NCBI GenBank assembly: GCA_964580455.1 | Contig: CAZOKO010000047.1 | Location: forward strand, 1 to 19,362 | Reading direction: 5' to 3' | DNA length: 19,362 nt | Source: CAZOKO01 sp964580455 | Lineage (GTDB): Bacteria > Desulfobacterota > WTBG01 | Shown here: piece after piece, positions 5,411-13,880 of the stretch | Layout of the letters: every line of letters starts with the position of its first letter | Numbering within the stretch: position 1 is the first letter of the stretch | Program-made: the position numbers and the translations under genes | Notes under the pieces: model-generated | What the model saw: the letters and a program-made list of their open reading frames with translations, nothing else | Told to the model about the DNA's origin: nothing | The model's database searches: none

Positions 5411-8400
5411 TTAAGCGCTAATGACTGCATTGCCAAAAAGGCTTTTTATTTCATCTAATAATTGTTGGGAGGGATTTACCTTAAACACATTATCTAAAGA
5501 GATGACAGTATCTGATTTTTGGGGTATAATTAAATGTAGAAAGGTCTGAGAGTCACCTGGATAATTAAGGAGAATCTTTTTTAATTGTTGCAATTGGTTT
5601 TTATTGATCTCACTCAGGTTCAGGGAAAGGTGAATAGCGGGTGTTAAAATTGTATCTGCATCGGATAAAGGTATAATTTTACTTGCGAGTATCTTTACAG
5701 CATCTCTATCTCCGTTTTTGCTGGCTTTGCCCAAAACAAGGATTGGCTGATCACTTTTCAATAATTCAGAGCAGGCTGTATATAAATCTGAAAATACAAC
5801 AACCTCGATGACTCCTTTGAGGTCTTCAAGGGTAATGAAGCACATACGGTCACCTTTACGTGTATTTATTTCTCTTATTTTACTGACAATACCCCCAATT
5901 CTTATTTCTCTGTCATTATTTTGATTTAAGATTGAGAGTGTATCTGTGTTAGTGAATTTTGAGAGATAATCCTTAAACCGGTTTAGAGGGTGTTTGCTTA
6001 TGTAAAAGCCAAGCGACTCTTTTTCATTATATAAAAGCTCCTCTTCAGACCATTCCGGCAATTCAGGAAGTGCTTCATTTTCCCCTGATGTTCCATCTGT
6101 TTCAAATAAATCAAACATATTGATTTGTTTGCTCACCTTGTCTTTCTGAAAGCGCTGTGCATGTTCAAGCGCTTTATCGATAGCATCCATCATTTGTGAC
6201 CGATATGCGCCTGTTGAATCAAATGCACCACACTTAATTAAGCTTTCTATGACCCTTCTGTTAGCTTTCCTTAGATCAATACGCTTGCAGAAATCGTAAA
6301 GTGAGGTGAATTTACCTGAATTATTTCTGTTATTGATTACTGATTCTATTGCTGCCCCCCCCACATTTTTTACTGCAGCCAAACCGAAACGGATTTTAAT
6401 TTGATGGACGGTAAAATTCCGGTTACTCTCATTAATATCAGGAGGCAGTACATCAATTCCCATTTCACGGCACTCGTTGATATGTCTTAGCACTTTATCA
6501 TTGTTATCCATTTCACAGGTGAGCAGGGCTGCCATAAATTCAACCGGGTAGTGTGTTTTTAAATAGGCAGTCTGAAAGGCAATCAGGGCATAGGCAGTAC
6601 TGTGAGATTTGTTAAAACCATATTCGGCAAACTTGGAAATCTGGGTAAAAATGCTTTCAGCTTTTTTGAGGTTGATTTTCTTTTCTTTAGCACCATGCAG
6701 AAATTTCTCTTTTTGTTTTTCCATAACAGCAATTTTTTTCTTACTCATAGCGCTTCGCAACAAATCAGCATCTCCCATTGAGAAATTGGCAAGTTTGCTT
6801 GCGATCTGCATTACCTGCTCCTGATAAAGGATTACTCCATAGGTATCAGCAAGGATTTCCTCAAGTTGTGGAACCGCATATCTGATGGGAACCTCTCCTC
6901 GTTTTCTTTTTATGAAGTCATCCACCATCCCGCTCCCCAGGGGTCCAGGACGATAGAGGGCAAGCAGAGCAATCAGATCTTCAATTTTTTCTGGTTTAAG
7001 TCTTACCAGGAGGTCTTTCATACCCTGACTTTCTAATTGAAAAATCCCATCTGCTTCTCCAGTAGCGAGAAGTTGATAGGTTGCCTTATCATCTAACGGG
7101 ATGTTATTAATGATAAGCGGTTCTGATGTGTTTTCATTGATAAGATTAAGGCAATTATTAATGACAGTTAATGTTCTTAAACCCAGAAAGTCGAATTTGA
7201 TAAGACCAATTTTACTTACAGCTTTCATTTCATACTGGGTAACCACCTCATTATTCTGACCTCGATAGAGAGGAAGATGTTCAGTCAGAGGTTTATCAGA
7301 TATAACAATGCCAGCTGCATGGGTAGAGGCATGTCTGGGAAGACCTTCTAGTGAAAGGGAGAGAGAAAAAAGCTCTTTGATCTGCTCGTCATGTTCAATC
7401 ATATTAGCAAGTTGTGGTTCCTGCTTTAATGCGTTAGAGAGAGTTATATTCAGAATGTTGGGAATTAGTTTTGCAATTCGATCTACTTCTTTGTAAGGCA
7501 TATCCAGTACACGTCCTACATCTCTGATCACGCCTTTTGCCTGCATTTTACCAAAGGTAATAATCTGAGCAACATTCTCTTTCCCATATTTAGTGCTGAC
7601 ATAGTCGATCATTTCATCTCTTCTTTCCATGCAGAAATCGATATCGATATCAGGCAGGCTGATTCTCTCAGGGTTTAAGAATCTTTCAAAGAGCAGTCCA
7701 TAGGTGATAGGATCAACTTCAGTTATTTTCAGGGCATAAGCTACCAGACTTCCTGCTGCAGAGCCTCGTCCAGGGCCAACAGGGATAGCATGCTGTTTTG
7801 CATAGGTAACGAAATCTGCAACGGTAAGAAAATAATTAGTGAAACCGGTAGATTTAATTATTTTGAGCTCTTCTTCCAGTCGTTTTTCGTACCTCTCAGA
7901 AAGTTCTGAATAGTTCTCTCTGTTTTTATAGTTCTTCAAACGCACTTTCAAACCTTCCTGTGCGAGATCTTCAAGATAATCATTTAAATTACCCTCTTTT
8001 GGTGCTTGGAATTTAGGAAATCGTATTTCATCAAAATTAATTTTAAGATTACACCTTTCAGCTATCTCAACTGTATTTTTTATGGCTTCGGGTGTATAAG
8101 AAAATAGTTCAATCATTTCCTGGGGAGATTTAAAATAGAATTCATCTGTGGAAAACTTCATACGATCGGGACTGCTCAGTTTCTTCCCTGTTTGAAGACA
8201 AAGAAGTATTTCGTGGGCTCGTACTTCATCTTTATTCAGGTAATGGCAGTCGTTGGTAGCGACCAGTGGAAGTGAGAGCTCTTTAGCAATTTCCATTAAA
8301 CCCTTATTAACTTCACGCTGTGCAGGTATCTTATTTTCCTGGAGTTCCAGATAGAAACGGCGATCATTAAAAATTGAACTGTACGTTTCTGCTACTTTTA

Positions 8401-8875
8401 AAGCTTTATCTTTGGAATTATTGACGATGTGCGTTGGTATTTCACCGTGCAGACAGGAACTTAGGGCTATAAGACCTTCATTATGGGTTTTCAATAATTC
8501 CTTATCAATGCGTGGGCGGTAGTAAAAACCTTCAAGATAACCCTTGCTCACCAGAGATAACAGATTTTTATAGCCGATTTGATCTTTTGCCAGAAGGATG
8601 AGATGGTAGGAAGTATCTTTGATACCTCTTGAATCCTTTTCAAATCTGCTTCCAGGAGCTATATAGACTTCACAACCAATGATGGGCTTGATTCCGCTAT
8701 TGTAAGCTTTCTGATAAAAATCAATTGCGCCAAACATGTTGCCATGGTCGGTTATGGCAAGAGCAGGCAGCTTATACTTATGAGCTTTTTTAAAAAGGTC
8801 ATCAAGTCTGATAGCGCCGTCTAAGAGACTGTACTGGGTGTGGAGGTGGAGGTGGACAAATTCGGAGTGTTTCAT
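5411..8875 (-). CDS. dnaE: DNA polymerase III subunit alpha
   Basis: This is the catalytic subunit of the replicative polymerase, about 1154 residues and full length for the DnaE1 class. Numbered from a GTG five codons upstream of the chosen start, the order is as follows. The PHP domain begins HLHLHTQYSLLDGA (13-26). The polymerase core has PVGPGRGSAAGS (370-381) and the catalytic aspartates in LPDIDIDF (412-419). The beta-binding and OB-fold regions occupy the C-terminal third (IRIGGIVSKIREINTRKGD). The PHP metal ligands appear intact (H13-H17, D48, H49, E74, H96, C146, D214, H216), unlike E. coli. ATG 8875 is preferred because GGGAG lies eight bases upstream and family proteins start close to this point. 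The guaA stop is five bases upstream, so guaA and dnaE are translationally close and surely co-transcribed. No intein or frameshift is seen. Confidence 0.97.
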   Translation of the reverse strand: MKHSEFVHLHLHTQYSLLDGAIRLDDLFKKAHKYKLPALAITDHGNMFGAIDFYQKAYNSGIKPIIGCEVYIAPGSRFEKDSRGIKDTSYHLILLAKDQIGYKNLLSLVSKGYLEGFYYRPRIDKELLKTHNEGLIALSSCLHGEIPTHIVNNSKDKALKVAETYSSIFNDRRFYLELQENKIPAQREVNKGLMEIAKELSLPLVATNDCHYLNKDEVRAHEILLCLQTGKKLSSPDRMKFSTDEFYFKSPQEMIELFSYTPEAIKNTVEIAERCNLKINFDEIRFPKFQAPKEGNLNDYLEDLAQEGLKVRLKNYKNRENYSELSERYEKRLEEELKIIKSTGFTNYFLTVADFVTYAKQHAIPVGPGRGSAAGSLVAYALKITEVDPITYGLLFERFLNPERISLPDIDIDFCMERRDEMIDYVSTKYGKENVAQIITFGKMQAKGVIRDVGRVLDMPYKEVDRIAKLIPNILNITLSNALKQEPQLANMIEHDEQIKELFSLSLSLEGLPRHASTHAAGIVISDKPLTEHLPLYRGQNNEVVTQYEMKAVSKIGLIKFDFLGLRTLTVINNCLNLINENTSEPLIINNIPLDDKATYQLLATGEADGIFQLESQGMKDLLVRLKPEKIEDLIALLALYRPGPLGSGMVDDFIKRKRGEVPIRYAVPQLEEILADTYGVILYQEQVMQIASKLANFSMGDADLLRSAMSKKKIAVMEKQKEKFLHGAKEKKINLKKAESIFTQISKFAEYGFNKSHSTAYALIAFQTAYLKTHYPVEFMAALLTCEMDNNDKVLRHINECREMGIDVLPPDINESNRNFTVHQIKIRFGLAAVKNVGGAAIESVINNRNNSGKFTSLYDFCKRIDLRKANRRVIESLIKCGAFDSTGAYRSQMMDAIDKALEHAQRFQKDKVSKQINMFDLFETDGTSGENEALPELPEWSEEELLYNEKESLGFYISKHPLNRFKDYLSKFTNTDTLSILNQNNDREIRIGGIVSKIREINTRKGDRMCFITLEDLKGVIEVVVFSDLYTACSELLKSDQPILVLGKASKNGDRDAVKILASKIIPLSDADTILTPAIHLSLNLSEINKNQLQQLKKILLNYPGDSQTFLHLIIPQKSDTVISLDNVFKVNPSQQLLDEIKSLFGNAVISA

Positions 8876-8880
8876 TCTCT

Positions 8881-10437
8881 TTACTCCCACTCAATAGTGC
8901 TGGGAGGCTTGGATGAAATGTCATAGGTCACGCGATTGATACCCTGAACCTCATTAATAATGCGATTTGATATAGTTGAGAGAAGTTCGTATGGGAGTTT
9001 TACCCAGTCTGCTGTCATACCGTCAACACTACTAACTACGCGAAGGGCAATAACGTTCTCATAGGTTCTTTCATCTCCCATTACGCCAACAGTTTTAACC
9101 GGCAGGAGAACTGCGAAAGACTGCCACACTTTGTCATAGAAAAATGCCTTTTTCATTTCTTCCAGTACAATAGCATCTGCCTCTCTCAGCAGAAACAAGG
9201 ATTCCCTGGTGACAGGGCCTATGATACGGACAGCCAATCCCGGGCCAGGGAAGGGTTGACGATTTATAATTTCATCCGGGATACCCATTTCGCGTCCTAC
9301 GACTCTTACTTCATCTTTAAAGAGTTCCCTTAGAGGTTCGATCAGCTTAAGTTTCATCCGCTCTGGTAAACCACCCACATTGTGGTGGCTCTTTATTGTA
9401 GCGGAAGGTCCTTTGATAGAGATGCTTTCAATCACATCAGGATAGAGTGTGCCCTGGGATAAAAATTTAACTTTTCCTATTTTGTCCGCCTCTTTTTCAA
9501 AGAGGTAGATAAATTCTTCACCAATAATTTTACGTTTTTCTTCAGGATCAGTAACATTAGAAAGTTTTTTAACGAAGTGTTCAGCTCCATTTACGTGAAT
9601 GAGATCTATCTGTAAATGTTCTCGATATATTTGTACAACCTTTTCTGCCTCATTTTTCCTCAATAGTCCATTGTCAATAAAGATGCATTTTAGCTGTTTT
9701 CCGATTGCCTTATTGAGGAGAACAGCTACAACAGTGGAATCTACTCCACCGCTTACACCACAGATTACCATGTCATTACCTGCAGTCATCTTTATTTTTT
9801 CAATGGAAGTTTCTATGAACGATTTCATATTCCAGAGGGGTTTGCAGCCACAGATCTTATAGAGGAAATTTTCTATAATCTGTTTTCCCTGAAGGGTGTG
9901 GATGACTTCGGGGTGAAACTGTACGCCATAAATTGGATCCTTATCTGTTCGGATGGCGGCAACCGGTGAATTTTTGCTGTGGGCAATTGTTATAAAGCCG
10001 GGAGGCAAAACCTTAACCCTGTCTCCGTGACTCATCCACACTTGGATGTCTTGATTATTATTCAATCCTTGAAGCAGGTCAGATGAATCATCTATGAGTA
10101 ATTGTGATTTTCCAAATTCCCTCTCTTTTGACTTTTCAACTTTCCCTCCCGAAAGATGGATGATAAGCTGCATACCATAGCAAATACCCAGGACAGGCAA
10201 ACCGCCTTCAATCAATTGATGATTAATAAAAGGTGCTCCTTTGTCATGAACGCTTGCTGGAGAACCAGAGAGGATGATGCCTTTGGGATTGAACTTTTTA
10301 ATTTCTTCCAGGGAGGTACTGAAAGGATGGATTTCAGAATAGACCTTACACTCTCTTATCCTTCGAGCGATAAGCTGAGTGTATTGTGAACCGAAATCCA
10401 GAATCAGAATCTTTTCTTGATGAATGTCTTTAGGCAT
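8881..10437 (-). CDS. guaA: GMP synthase (glutamine-hydrolysing)
   Basis: GuaA converts XMP to GMP using ATP and glutamine, the last step of guanylate synthesis. The 518-residue protein has the standard two-domain form. The N-terminal class I amidotransferase carries DFGSQYTQLIARRIRE (14-29), nucleophile Cys86 in GICYGMQ, and His175/Glu177 in GVQFHPEV. The ATP-pyrophosphatase domain has the P-loop-like GVSGGVDST (227-235). The C-terminal dimerisation and XMP-binding part ends in the near-invariant SSKPPSTIEWE. All catalytic residues are present. It lies between guaB (116 bases upstream, same strand) and dnaE (five bases downstream of its stop). No Shine-Dalgarno sequence is obvious before the ATG. 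A promoter-like sequence in the gap to guaB may give guaA and dnaE their own transcript. Confidence 0.98.
   Translation of the reverse strand: MPKDIHQEKILILDFGSQYTQLIARRIRECKVYSEIHPFSTSLEEIKKFNPKGIILSGSPASVHDKGAPFINHQLIEGGLPVLGICYGMQLIIHLSGGKVEKSKEREFGKSQLLIDDSSDLLQGLNNNQDIQVWMSHGDRVKVLPPGFITIAHSKNSPVAAIRTDKDPIYGVQFHPEVIHTLQGKQIIENFLYKICGCKPLWNMKSFIETSIEKIKMTAGNDMVICGVSGGVDSTVVAVLLNKAIGKQLKCIFIDNGLLRKNEAEKVVQIYREHLQIDLIHVNGAEHFVKKLSNVTDPEEKRKIIGEEFIYLFEKEADKIGKVKFLSQGTLYPDVIESISIKGPSATIKSHHNVGGLPERMKLKLIEPLRELFKDEVRVVGREMGIPDEIINRQPFPGPGLAVRIIGPVTRESLFLLREADAIVLEEMKKAFFYDKVWQSFAVLLPVKTVGVMGDERTYENVIALRVVSSVDGMTADWVKLPYELLSTISNRIINEVQGINRVTYDISSKPPSTIEWE
8884..8888 (-). promoter_or_regulatory. 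Ribosome-binding site for dnaE inside the end of guaA
   Basis: GGGAG on the minus strand spans the last codons of guaA, eight bases before ATG 8875 of dnaE. It supports that start over the GTG at 8890, which would lie inside guaA with no site at a suitable distance. Confidence 0.55.
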
Positions 10438-10490
10438 TTGATATCATTAATCGTTACAATTTGTCGTATTTCTAATTTCGTGCTTTGGAT

Positions 10491-10518
10491 TTTATATCAT
10501 CGGTTAACTTGCAATCAA
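10491..10518 (-). promoter_or_regulatory. Candidate internal promoter for guaA-dnaE
   Basis: On the minus strand TTGATT (10513-10518) is followed after 16 bases by TATAAA (10491-10496, five of six matches). Transcription would start near 10484, about 47 bases before guaA. The -35 box is only a four of six match, so this is a candidate. Confidence 0.35.
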
Positions 10519-10553
10519 CGCTTTTGAATCTAAATATTTGCAGATTGAGGATT

Positions 10554-12017
10554 TTATTCTAATCTGTAGTTTGGTGCCTCTTTGGTGATAATGACGTTGT
10601 GGACATGGCTCTCCTTTAGTCCAGAGGCGGTTATTTTTATAAACCTTGTATTTTTGCGTAGCTCATCTATGTTTTTACAGCCTACGTAACCCATGCCAGC
10701 TTTTAATCCGCCAAGCAGCTGATGAATACTTGAAGAGAGGCTTCCCCGATAGGGCACACGCCCTTCAATGCCCTCAGGAACCAGTTTTTTCTCGCTTTCA
10801 ACATCAGATTGAAAATATCGATCTTTACTTCCTTTCTTCATGGCCTCTATAGATCCCATACCTCGATAAACCTTGTAACTTCTGCCTTGGAAAAGAACGG
10901 TTTCTCCCGGACTCTCTTCTGTCCCGGCGAAGAGGCTTCCAATCATTACTGTATGGGAACCTGCGGCAATGGCTTTGGTGATGTCACCAGAAAATTTTAC
11001 TCCGCCATCTGCAATAAGTGGAGTACCATGCTTTTCAGCCAATTTGCTGCAATTCATAATAGCTGTAATTTGAGGGATGCCAACACCTGCTATAACTCTG
11101 GTGGTGCAGATGGAGCCTGGCCCGACCCCAATTTTTATACCGTCAACTCCTGCTTTAATGAGGGTTTCAGCAGCTTCAGCAGTAGCTATATTGCCGGCAA
11201 TTAGTTCATTATTGGGAAACAGTTTTTTATACTCTTTGACAGTTTCGAGAACCTCTTTGGAATGGCCATGAGCTGTATCAATGACAATAACATCAGCTCC
11301 TGCATTAATGAGTTCTTCTGTTCTTTCAAGCCTGTCAGCACCTACCCCTATTGCTGCACCAACCTTTAATCTCCCCAGGTGGTCTTTACAGGAGTTGGGA
11401 TACATTGCCATCTTTTCAATATCTTTAACAGTAATCAGACCTTTGAGGTTATTGTTTTCATCTACAACGAGAAGTTTTTCTATTCTGTTTTTGTGAAGAA
11501 GCTTTTTGGCTTCATCGAGTGAAATACCAACGGGTGCGATGATTAGTTTGTCTCTGGTCATAACTTCTGCAATATGCTGGTTGAGATTTGTTTCAAATCT
11601 CAGGTCGCGGTTTGTTAAAATACCTGTAAGTTTATCATTCTTGACAACCGGAACACCAGAGATGCGATAACGTGCCATAATCTCTAAGGCTTCGTACAGT
11701 TTCTGGTCTGGATGCATGGTGATGGGGTCTACAATCATTCCACTTTCTGACTTCTTTACCTTGTCCACCTCCAGAGCCTGAGATTTTATGGAAAGATTCT
11801 TGTGAATGATTCCAATTCCACCTTCTCGTGCCATAGTGATTGCTGTACGTGATTCTGTAACTGTGTCCATGGCAGAGCTAACCAGTGGAATATTCAACCT
11901 GATAGTAGGAGTAAGCTGGGTTGACACATCTATGTCCTTGGGGAGAATATCAGCGTATGAAGGAACTAACAAAACATCATCAAATGTTAATCCTGAAGGA
12001 AGGTCTTCTTCTATCAT
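10554..12017 (-). CDS. guaB: Inosine-5'-monophosphate dehydrogenase
   Basis: GuaB oxidises IMP to XMP with NAD+, the committed step to guanine nucleotides. The 487 residues follow the bacterial pattern. They begin GLTFDDVLLVPSYADILP (9-26). Two tandem CBS domains are inserted at about 93-205 (for example YRISGVPVV and IEKLLVVDENN). The catalytic loop is GVGPGSICTTR (297-307) with nucleophile Cys304, and the flap follows with SSIHQLLGGLKAGMGYVG. The CBS pair is the usual nucleotide-sensing regulatory module. The start is well supported: AAAGGAG at 12025-12031 lies seven bases before the ATG. guaB is the first gene of guaB-guaA-dnaE, with a candidate promoter at 12114-12142 and a small hairpin in its leader. 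All key residues are present. Confidence 0.98.
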   Translation of the reverse strand: MIEEDLPSGLTFDDVLLVPSYADILPKDIDVSTQLTPTIRLNIPLVSSAMDTVTESRTAITMAREGGIGIIHKNLSIKSQALEVDKVKKSESGMIVDPITMHPDQKLYEALEIMARYRISGVPVVKNDKLTGILTNRDLRFETNLNQHIAEVMTRDKLIIAPVGISLDEAKKLLHKNRIEKLLVVDENNNLKGLITVKDIEKMAMYPNSCKDHLGRLKVGAAIGVGADRLERTEELINAGADVIVIDTAHGHSKEVLETVKEYKKLFPNNELIAGNIATAEAAETLIKAGVDGIKIGVGPGSICTTRVIAGVGIPQITAIMNCSKLAEKHGTPLIADGGVKFSGDITKAIAAGSHTVMIGSLFAGTEESPGETVLFQGRSYKVYRGMGSIEAMKKGSKDRYFQSDVESEKKLVPEGIEGRVPYRGSLSSSIHQLLGGLKAGMGYVGCKNIDELRKNTRFIKITASGLKESHVHNVIITKEAPNYRLE

Positions 12018-12041
12018 TAAAATACTCCTTTACGAACAAGC

Positions 12042-12056
12042 TTAAGCTTCGCTTAA
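12042..12056 (-). promoter_or_regulatory. Small hairpin in the guaB leader
   Basis: TTAAGC-GAA-GCTTAA on the minus strand forms a perfect 6-bp stem with a three-base loop, ten bases upstream of the AAAGGAG of guaB. The right half, GCTTAAGC, is also self-complementary and could pair alternatively. No known purine riboswitch core is seen. It may be only AT-rich chance structure. Confidence 0.3.
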
Positions 12057-12113
12057 ACAATTGGAATAATGGGTTTGTCATTTCTTAAAGAGTATGCTCT
12101 TTTTTGAAGAAAA

Positions 12114-12142
12114 TTACTATCTTAATTTATTATCTAAGTCAA
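12114..12142 (-). promoter_or_regulatory. Candidate guaB promoter
   Basis: On the minus strand TTGACT (12137-12142, five of six matches) is followed after 17 bases by TAGTAA (12114-12119), a weak -10. It would give a leader of about 90 bases ahead of guaB. It is the best match in the 187-base gap behind the Ppx/GppA gene. Confidence 0.35.
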
Positions 12143-12150
12143 GCTAAAAG

Positions 12151-12189
12151 CAGAACCACGAACACGAAGGGGGGGAGCAAATCTGTGGT
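12151..12189. repeat. Degenerate fragment of the second intergenic repeat family
   Basis: GAACCACGAACACGAAGG followed by a run of G and then AAATCTGTGGT (12179-12189). The last 11 bases are identical to 3326-3336, the right arm of the large element before ksgA, and ACCAC and GTGGT face each other across the fragment. It lies just past the stop of the Ppx/GppA gene. Confidence 0.5.
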
Positions 12190-12204
12190 AATCAGCAGCC
12201 ATAT

Positions 12205-13161
12205 TTAATGTGAAGTAGTTTGTTCATCCAGAAGGATACCTTCAAGTATTCCTGCATCAGAAACAATAAGTTTATTAAACCCGAAGTAGTCCATTATTTC
12301 AAGAACTATTGCTGTTCCAGGTATAATCACATCTTCTCTGCCTTCTTCTAAGCCCGGTATCTTTCTTCGTTTAGAAATTGGTGAAGAGATTAATTGGTGA
12401 TATATTTTTTTAATTGTCTCTCGAGATAATTTATAGTTGTTAATCTTCAGGGGATTATATTGGTCCATTTGCTGGTCAATAGCTGCCAGAGTGGTTACTG
12501 TCCCAGCAGTACCGATTAAAATAGATTGCATGGAGCTTGCGTGAGAAGATTGAGATATACTATTATCAATAGTAATATCTGATAGTACCACACTATTATT
12601 AATGTAATACCTTAATTGTGAAAGTTCTCTTGCAGCAGGTGGATCTGAGGTGATAAGGCTCTCCGCAAGCTGAACAACTCCTAAACGGATGCTTGCTGTT
12701 TTAATGATATTATTACCTTCCGTCAGTATAAGCTCCGTGCTCCCACCACCTATGTCAAACACCAGACTTCTTGTCGGTGCTCTATCGACTACTGAAAAAA
12801 CACCTTTCAGCGTCAACTTTGCTTCCTCAAGTCCAGTGAGTATTCTAACCTGTATGCCTGTTTGTTTATAGACTTGATAGATAAATTCCTTACCGTTTTT
12901 TGCATCTCTTGTAGCGCTGGTGGAAACCGCAAAAACTTTTTCTGCCTTGTAATGATTAATAGTTTTAGAAAAATCTTTCAGAACATTCAAACTTCTCTCA
13001 ATGGCCTTGGCTTGGATGTATGCATTTTTATAGATCCCTTCACCCAGACGTGTAATAGCTCTTCTGGTAATAACAGGTACTAACGCATCTACATTTACAA
13101 CTTCTGCAATTAAAAGCCTGAAAGTGTTTGTTCCGAGGTCTAAAGAAGCAAAAAGTGACAT
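12205..13161 (-). CDS. Ppx/GppA family phosphatase (short form)
   Basis: The 318-residue protein is the two-lobed ASKHA core of the exopolyphosphatase/pppGpp phosphatase family. Visible are the phosphate 1 motif SLDLGTNTFRLLIAEV (6-21), the catalytic-loop LTGLEEAKLTLKG (108-120), phosphate 2 motif FDIGGGSTELIL (135-146), the adenosine-type motif GTAGTVTTLAAIDQ, and the C-terminal GREDVIIPGTAIVLEIM. E. coli Ppx and GppA are about 500 residues; this lacks their C-terminal HD-like and tail domains, as do many non-proteobacterial and deltaproteobacterial homologues. It could hydrolyse polyphosphate, pppGpp, or both; sequence alone does not decide. It stands alone between a heptamer repeat element upstream and guaB downstream. 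No clear ribosome-binding site precedes the ATG. Confidence 0.93.
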   Translation of the reverse strand: MSLFASLDLGTNTFRLLIAEVVNVDALVPVITRRAITRLGEGIYKNAYIQAKAIERSLNVLKDFSKTINHYKAEKVFAVSTSATRDAKNGKEFIYQVYKQTGIQVRILTGLEEAKLTLKGVFSVVDRAPTRSLVFDIGGGSTELILTEGNNIIKTASIRLGVVQLAESLITSDPPAARELSQLRYYINNSVVLSDITIDNSISQSSHASSMQSILIGTAGTVTTLAAIDQQMDQYNPLKINNYKLSRETIKKIYHQLISSPISKRRKIPGLEEGREDVIIPGTAIVLEIMDYFGFNKLIVSDAGILEGILLDEQTTSH

Positions 13162-13228
13162 TGAGGGTCTATAAGGATAGTAGATTTCTGATTTTTAAGA
13201 CTATAGGACGGGCAATGATAAGAAAAAT

Positions 13229-13355
13229 GATACTGGATACTGGTTTCTGGATACTAGATGAAATAAAAGTGAATATAAAATTTAGCAGAACGTTTCCTAT
13301 GTGACATTGAATTATATGTTATTTATCCAGTATCTAGGATCAAGAATCTAGTATC
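13229..13355. repeat. Inverted heptamer-repeat element, copy 2
   Basis: The left arm has 7-base units GATACTG, GATACTG, GTTTCTG, GATACTA at 13229-13256. The right arm at 13324-13355 is TATCCAGTATC...CTAGTATC, largely the reverse complement of the left. The 64-base middle is unrelated AT-rich sequence. Bases 13236-13259 are identical to 5257-5280 in copy 1, while the unit number and spacer length differ. The copy sits between mogA and the Ppx/GppA gene. Confidence 0.78.
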
Positions 13356-13373
13356 TTACATGCTCCAAGAGAG

Positions 13374-13880
13374 CTAGGTCATAGCACATTCAGTCTCATC
13401 ACCTTTGATCTTTGAAAGGGTATGGGGAAGTGCAGGAAGTATGGCCAAGAGATTTTCCCTAACTGCTTTAGGGCTTCCGGGCAAATTGATTATAAGTGAC
13501 TGATGGCGCATTCCAACTACCGCTCTGCTGATCATGGCGTGGGGTGTTTTCTTTAGTCCTTCCAGTCTCATTACCTCAGCCATTCCGGGTATTTCTTTTT
13601 CAATAACCTCAAGTGTTGCTTCCGGGGTGACATCTCGGGGACTAACTCCTGTGCCCCCGGTGGTAATGATTAAATCCAATGCTTTATCATCTGTAAATTC
13701 CTTAATTTTACTGACGATAATTTCCTTGCTGTCTGGGACTATCTCATAGAAATTAACTTCTGCTGGCAATGAGGTAACAATTTCTTTAATTGCAGGGCCG
13801 CTCTTATCTTCTCTCTCACTACGTGCTCCTTTGTCACTTACGGTAATAATTCCAACAGAAAACAAGGCAGTTTTCTCCAT
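13374..13880 (-). CDS. mogA: MogA/MoaB family molybdopterin adenylyltransferase
   Basis: The 168-residue protein has the MoCF-biosynthesis fold signature. It begins VGIITVSDKGARSEREDKSGP (9-29). Its core is LIITTGGTGVSPRDVTPEAT (70-89), the molybdopterin-binding GTGxxxRDxTPEA motif, and it ends with INLPGSPKAVRENLLAILPAL (130-150). MogA adenylylates molybdopterin before metal insertion by MoeA; MoaB proteins of this group have the same activity in some organisms. The MogA-like name is favoured by length and by the E(I)PGMAEVMR segment, but the two are hard to separate. The gene is packed behind the EF-G paralogue: the upstream TAA abuts its ATG, with AAAGAAG as a weak ribosome-binding site inside the upstream gene. 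No other molybdenum cofactor genes are in the window. Confidence 0.93.
   Translation of the reverse strand: MEKTALFSVGIITVSDKGARSEREDKSGPAIKEIVTSLPAEVNFYEIVPDSKEIIVSKIKEFTDDKALDLIITTGGTGVSPRDVTPEATLEVIEKEIPGMAEVMRLEGLKKTPHAMISRAVVGMRHQSLIINLPGSPKAVRENLLAILPALPHTLSKIKGDETECAMT

Noticed and set aside
12018..12204. Purine riboswitch upstream of guaB
   Set aside because: I could not find a conserved purine-aptamer core or paired P1-P2-P3 arrangement; only a small hairpin is present.
12205..13161. Truncated ppx, judged by the E. coli length
   Set aside because: The two-lobed core is complete through its C-terminal GTAIVLEIM segment and the short form is common, so this is not a broken gene.
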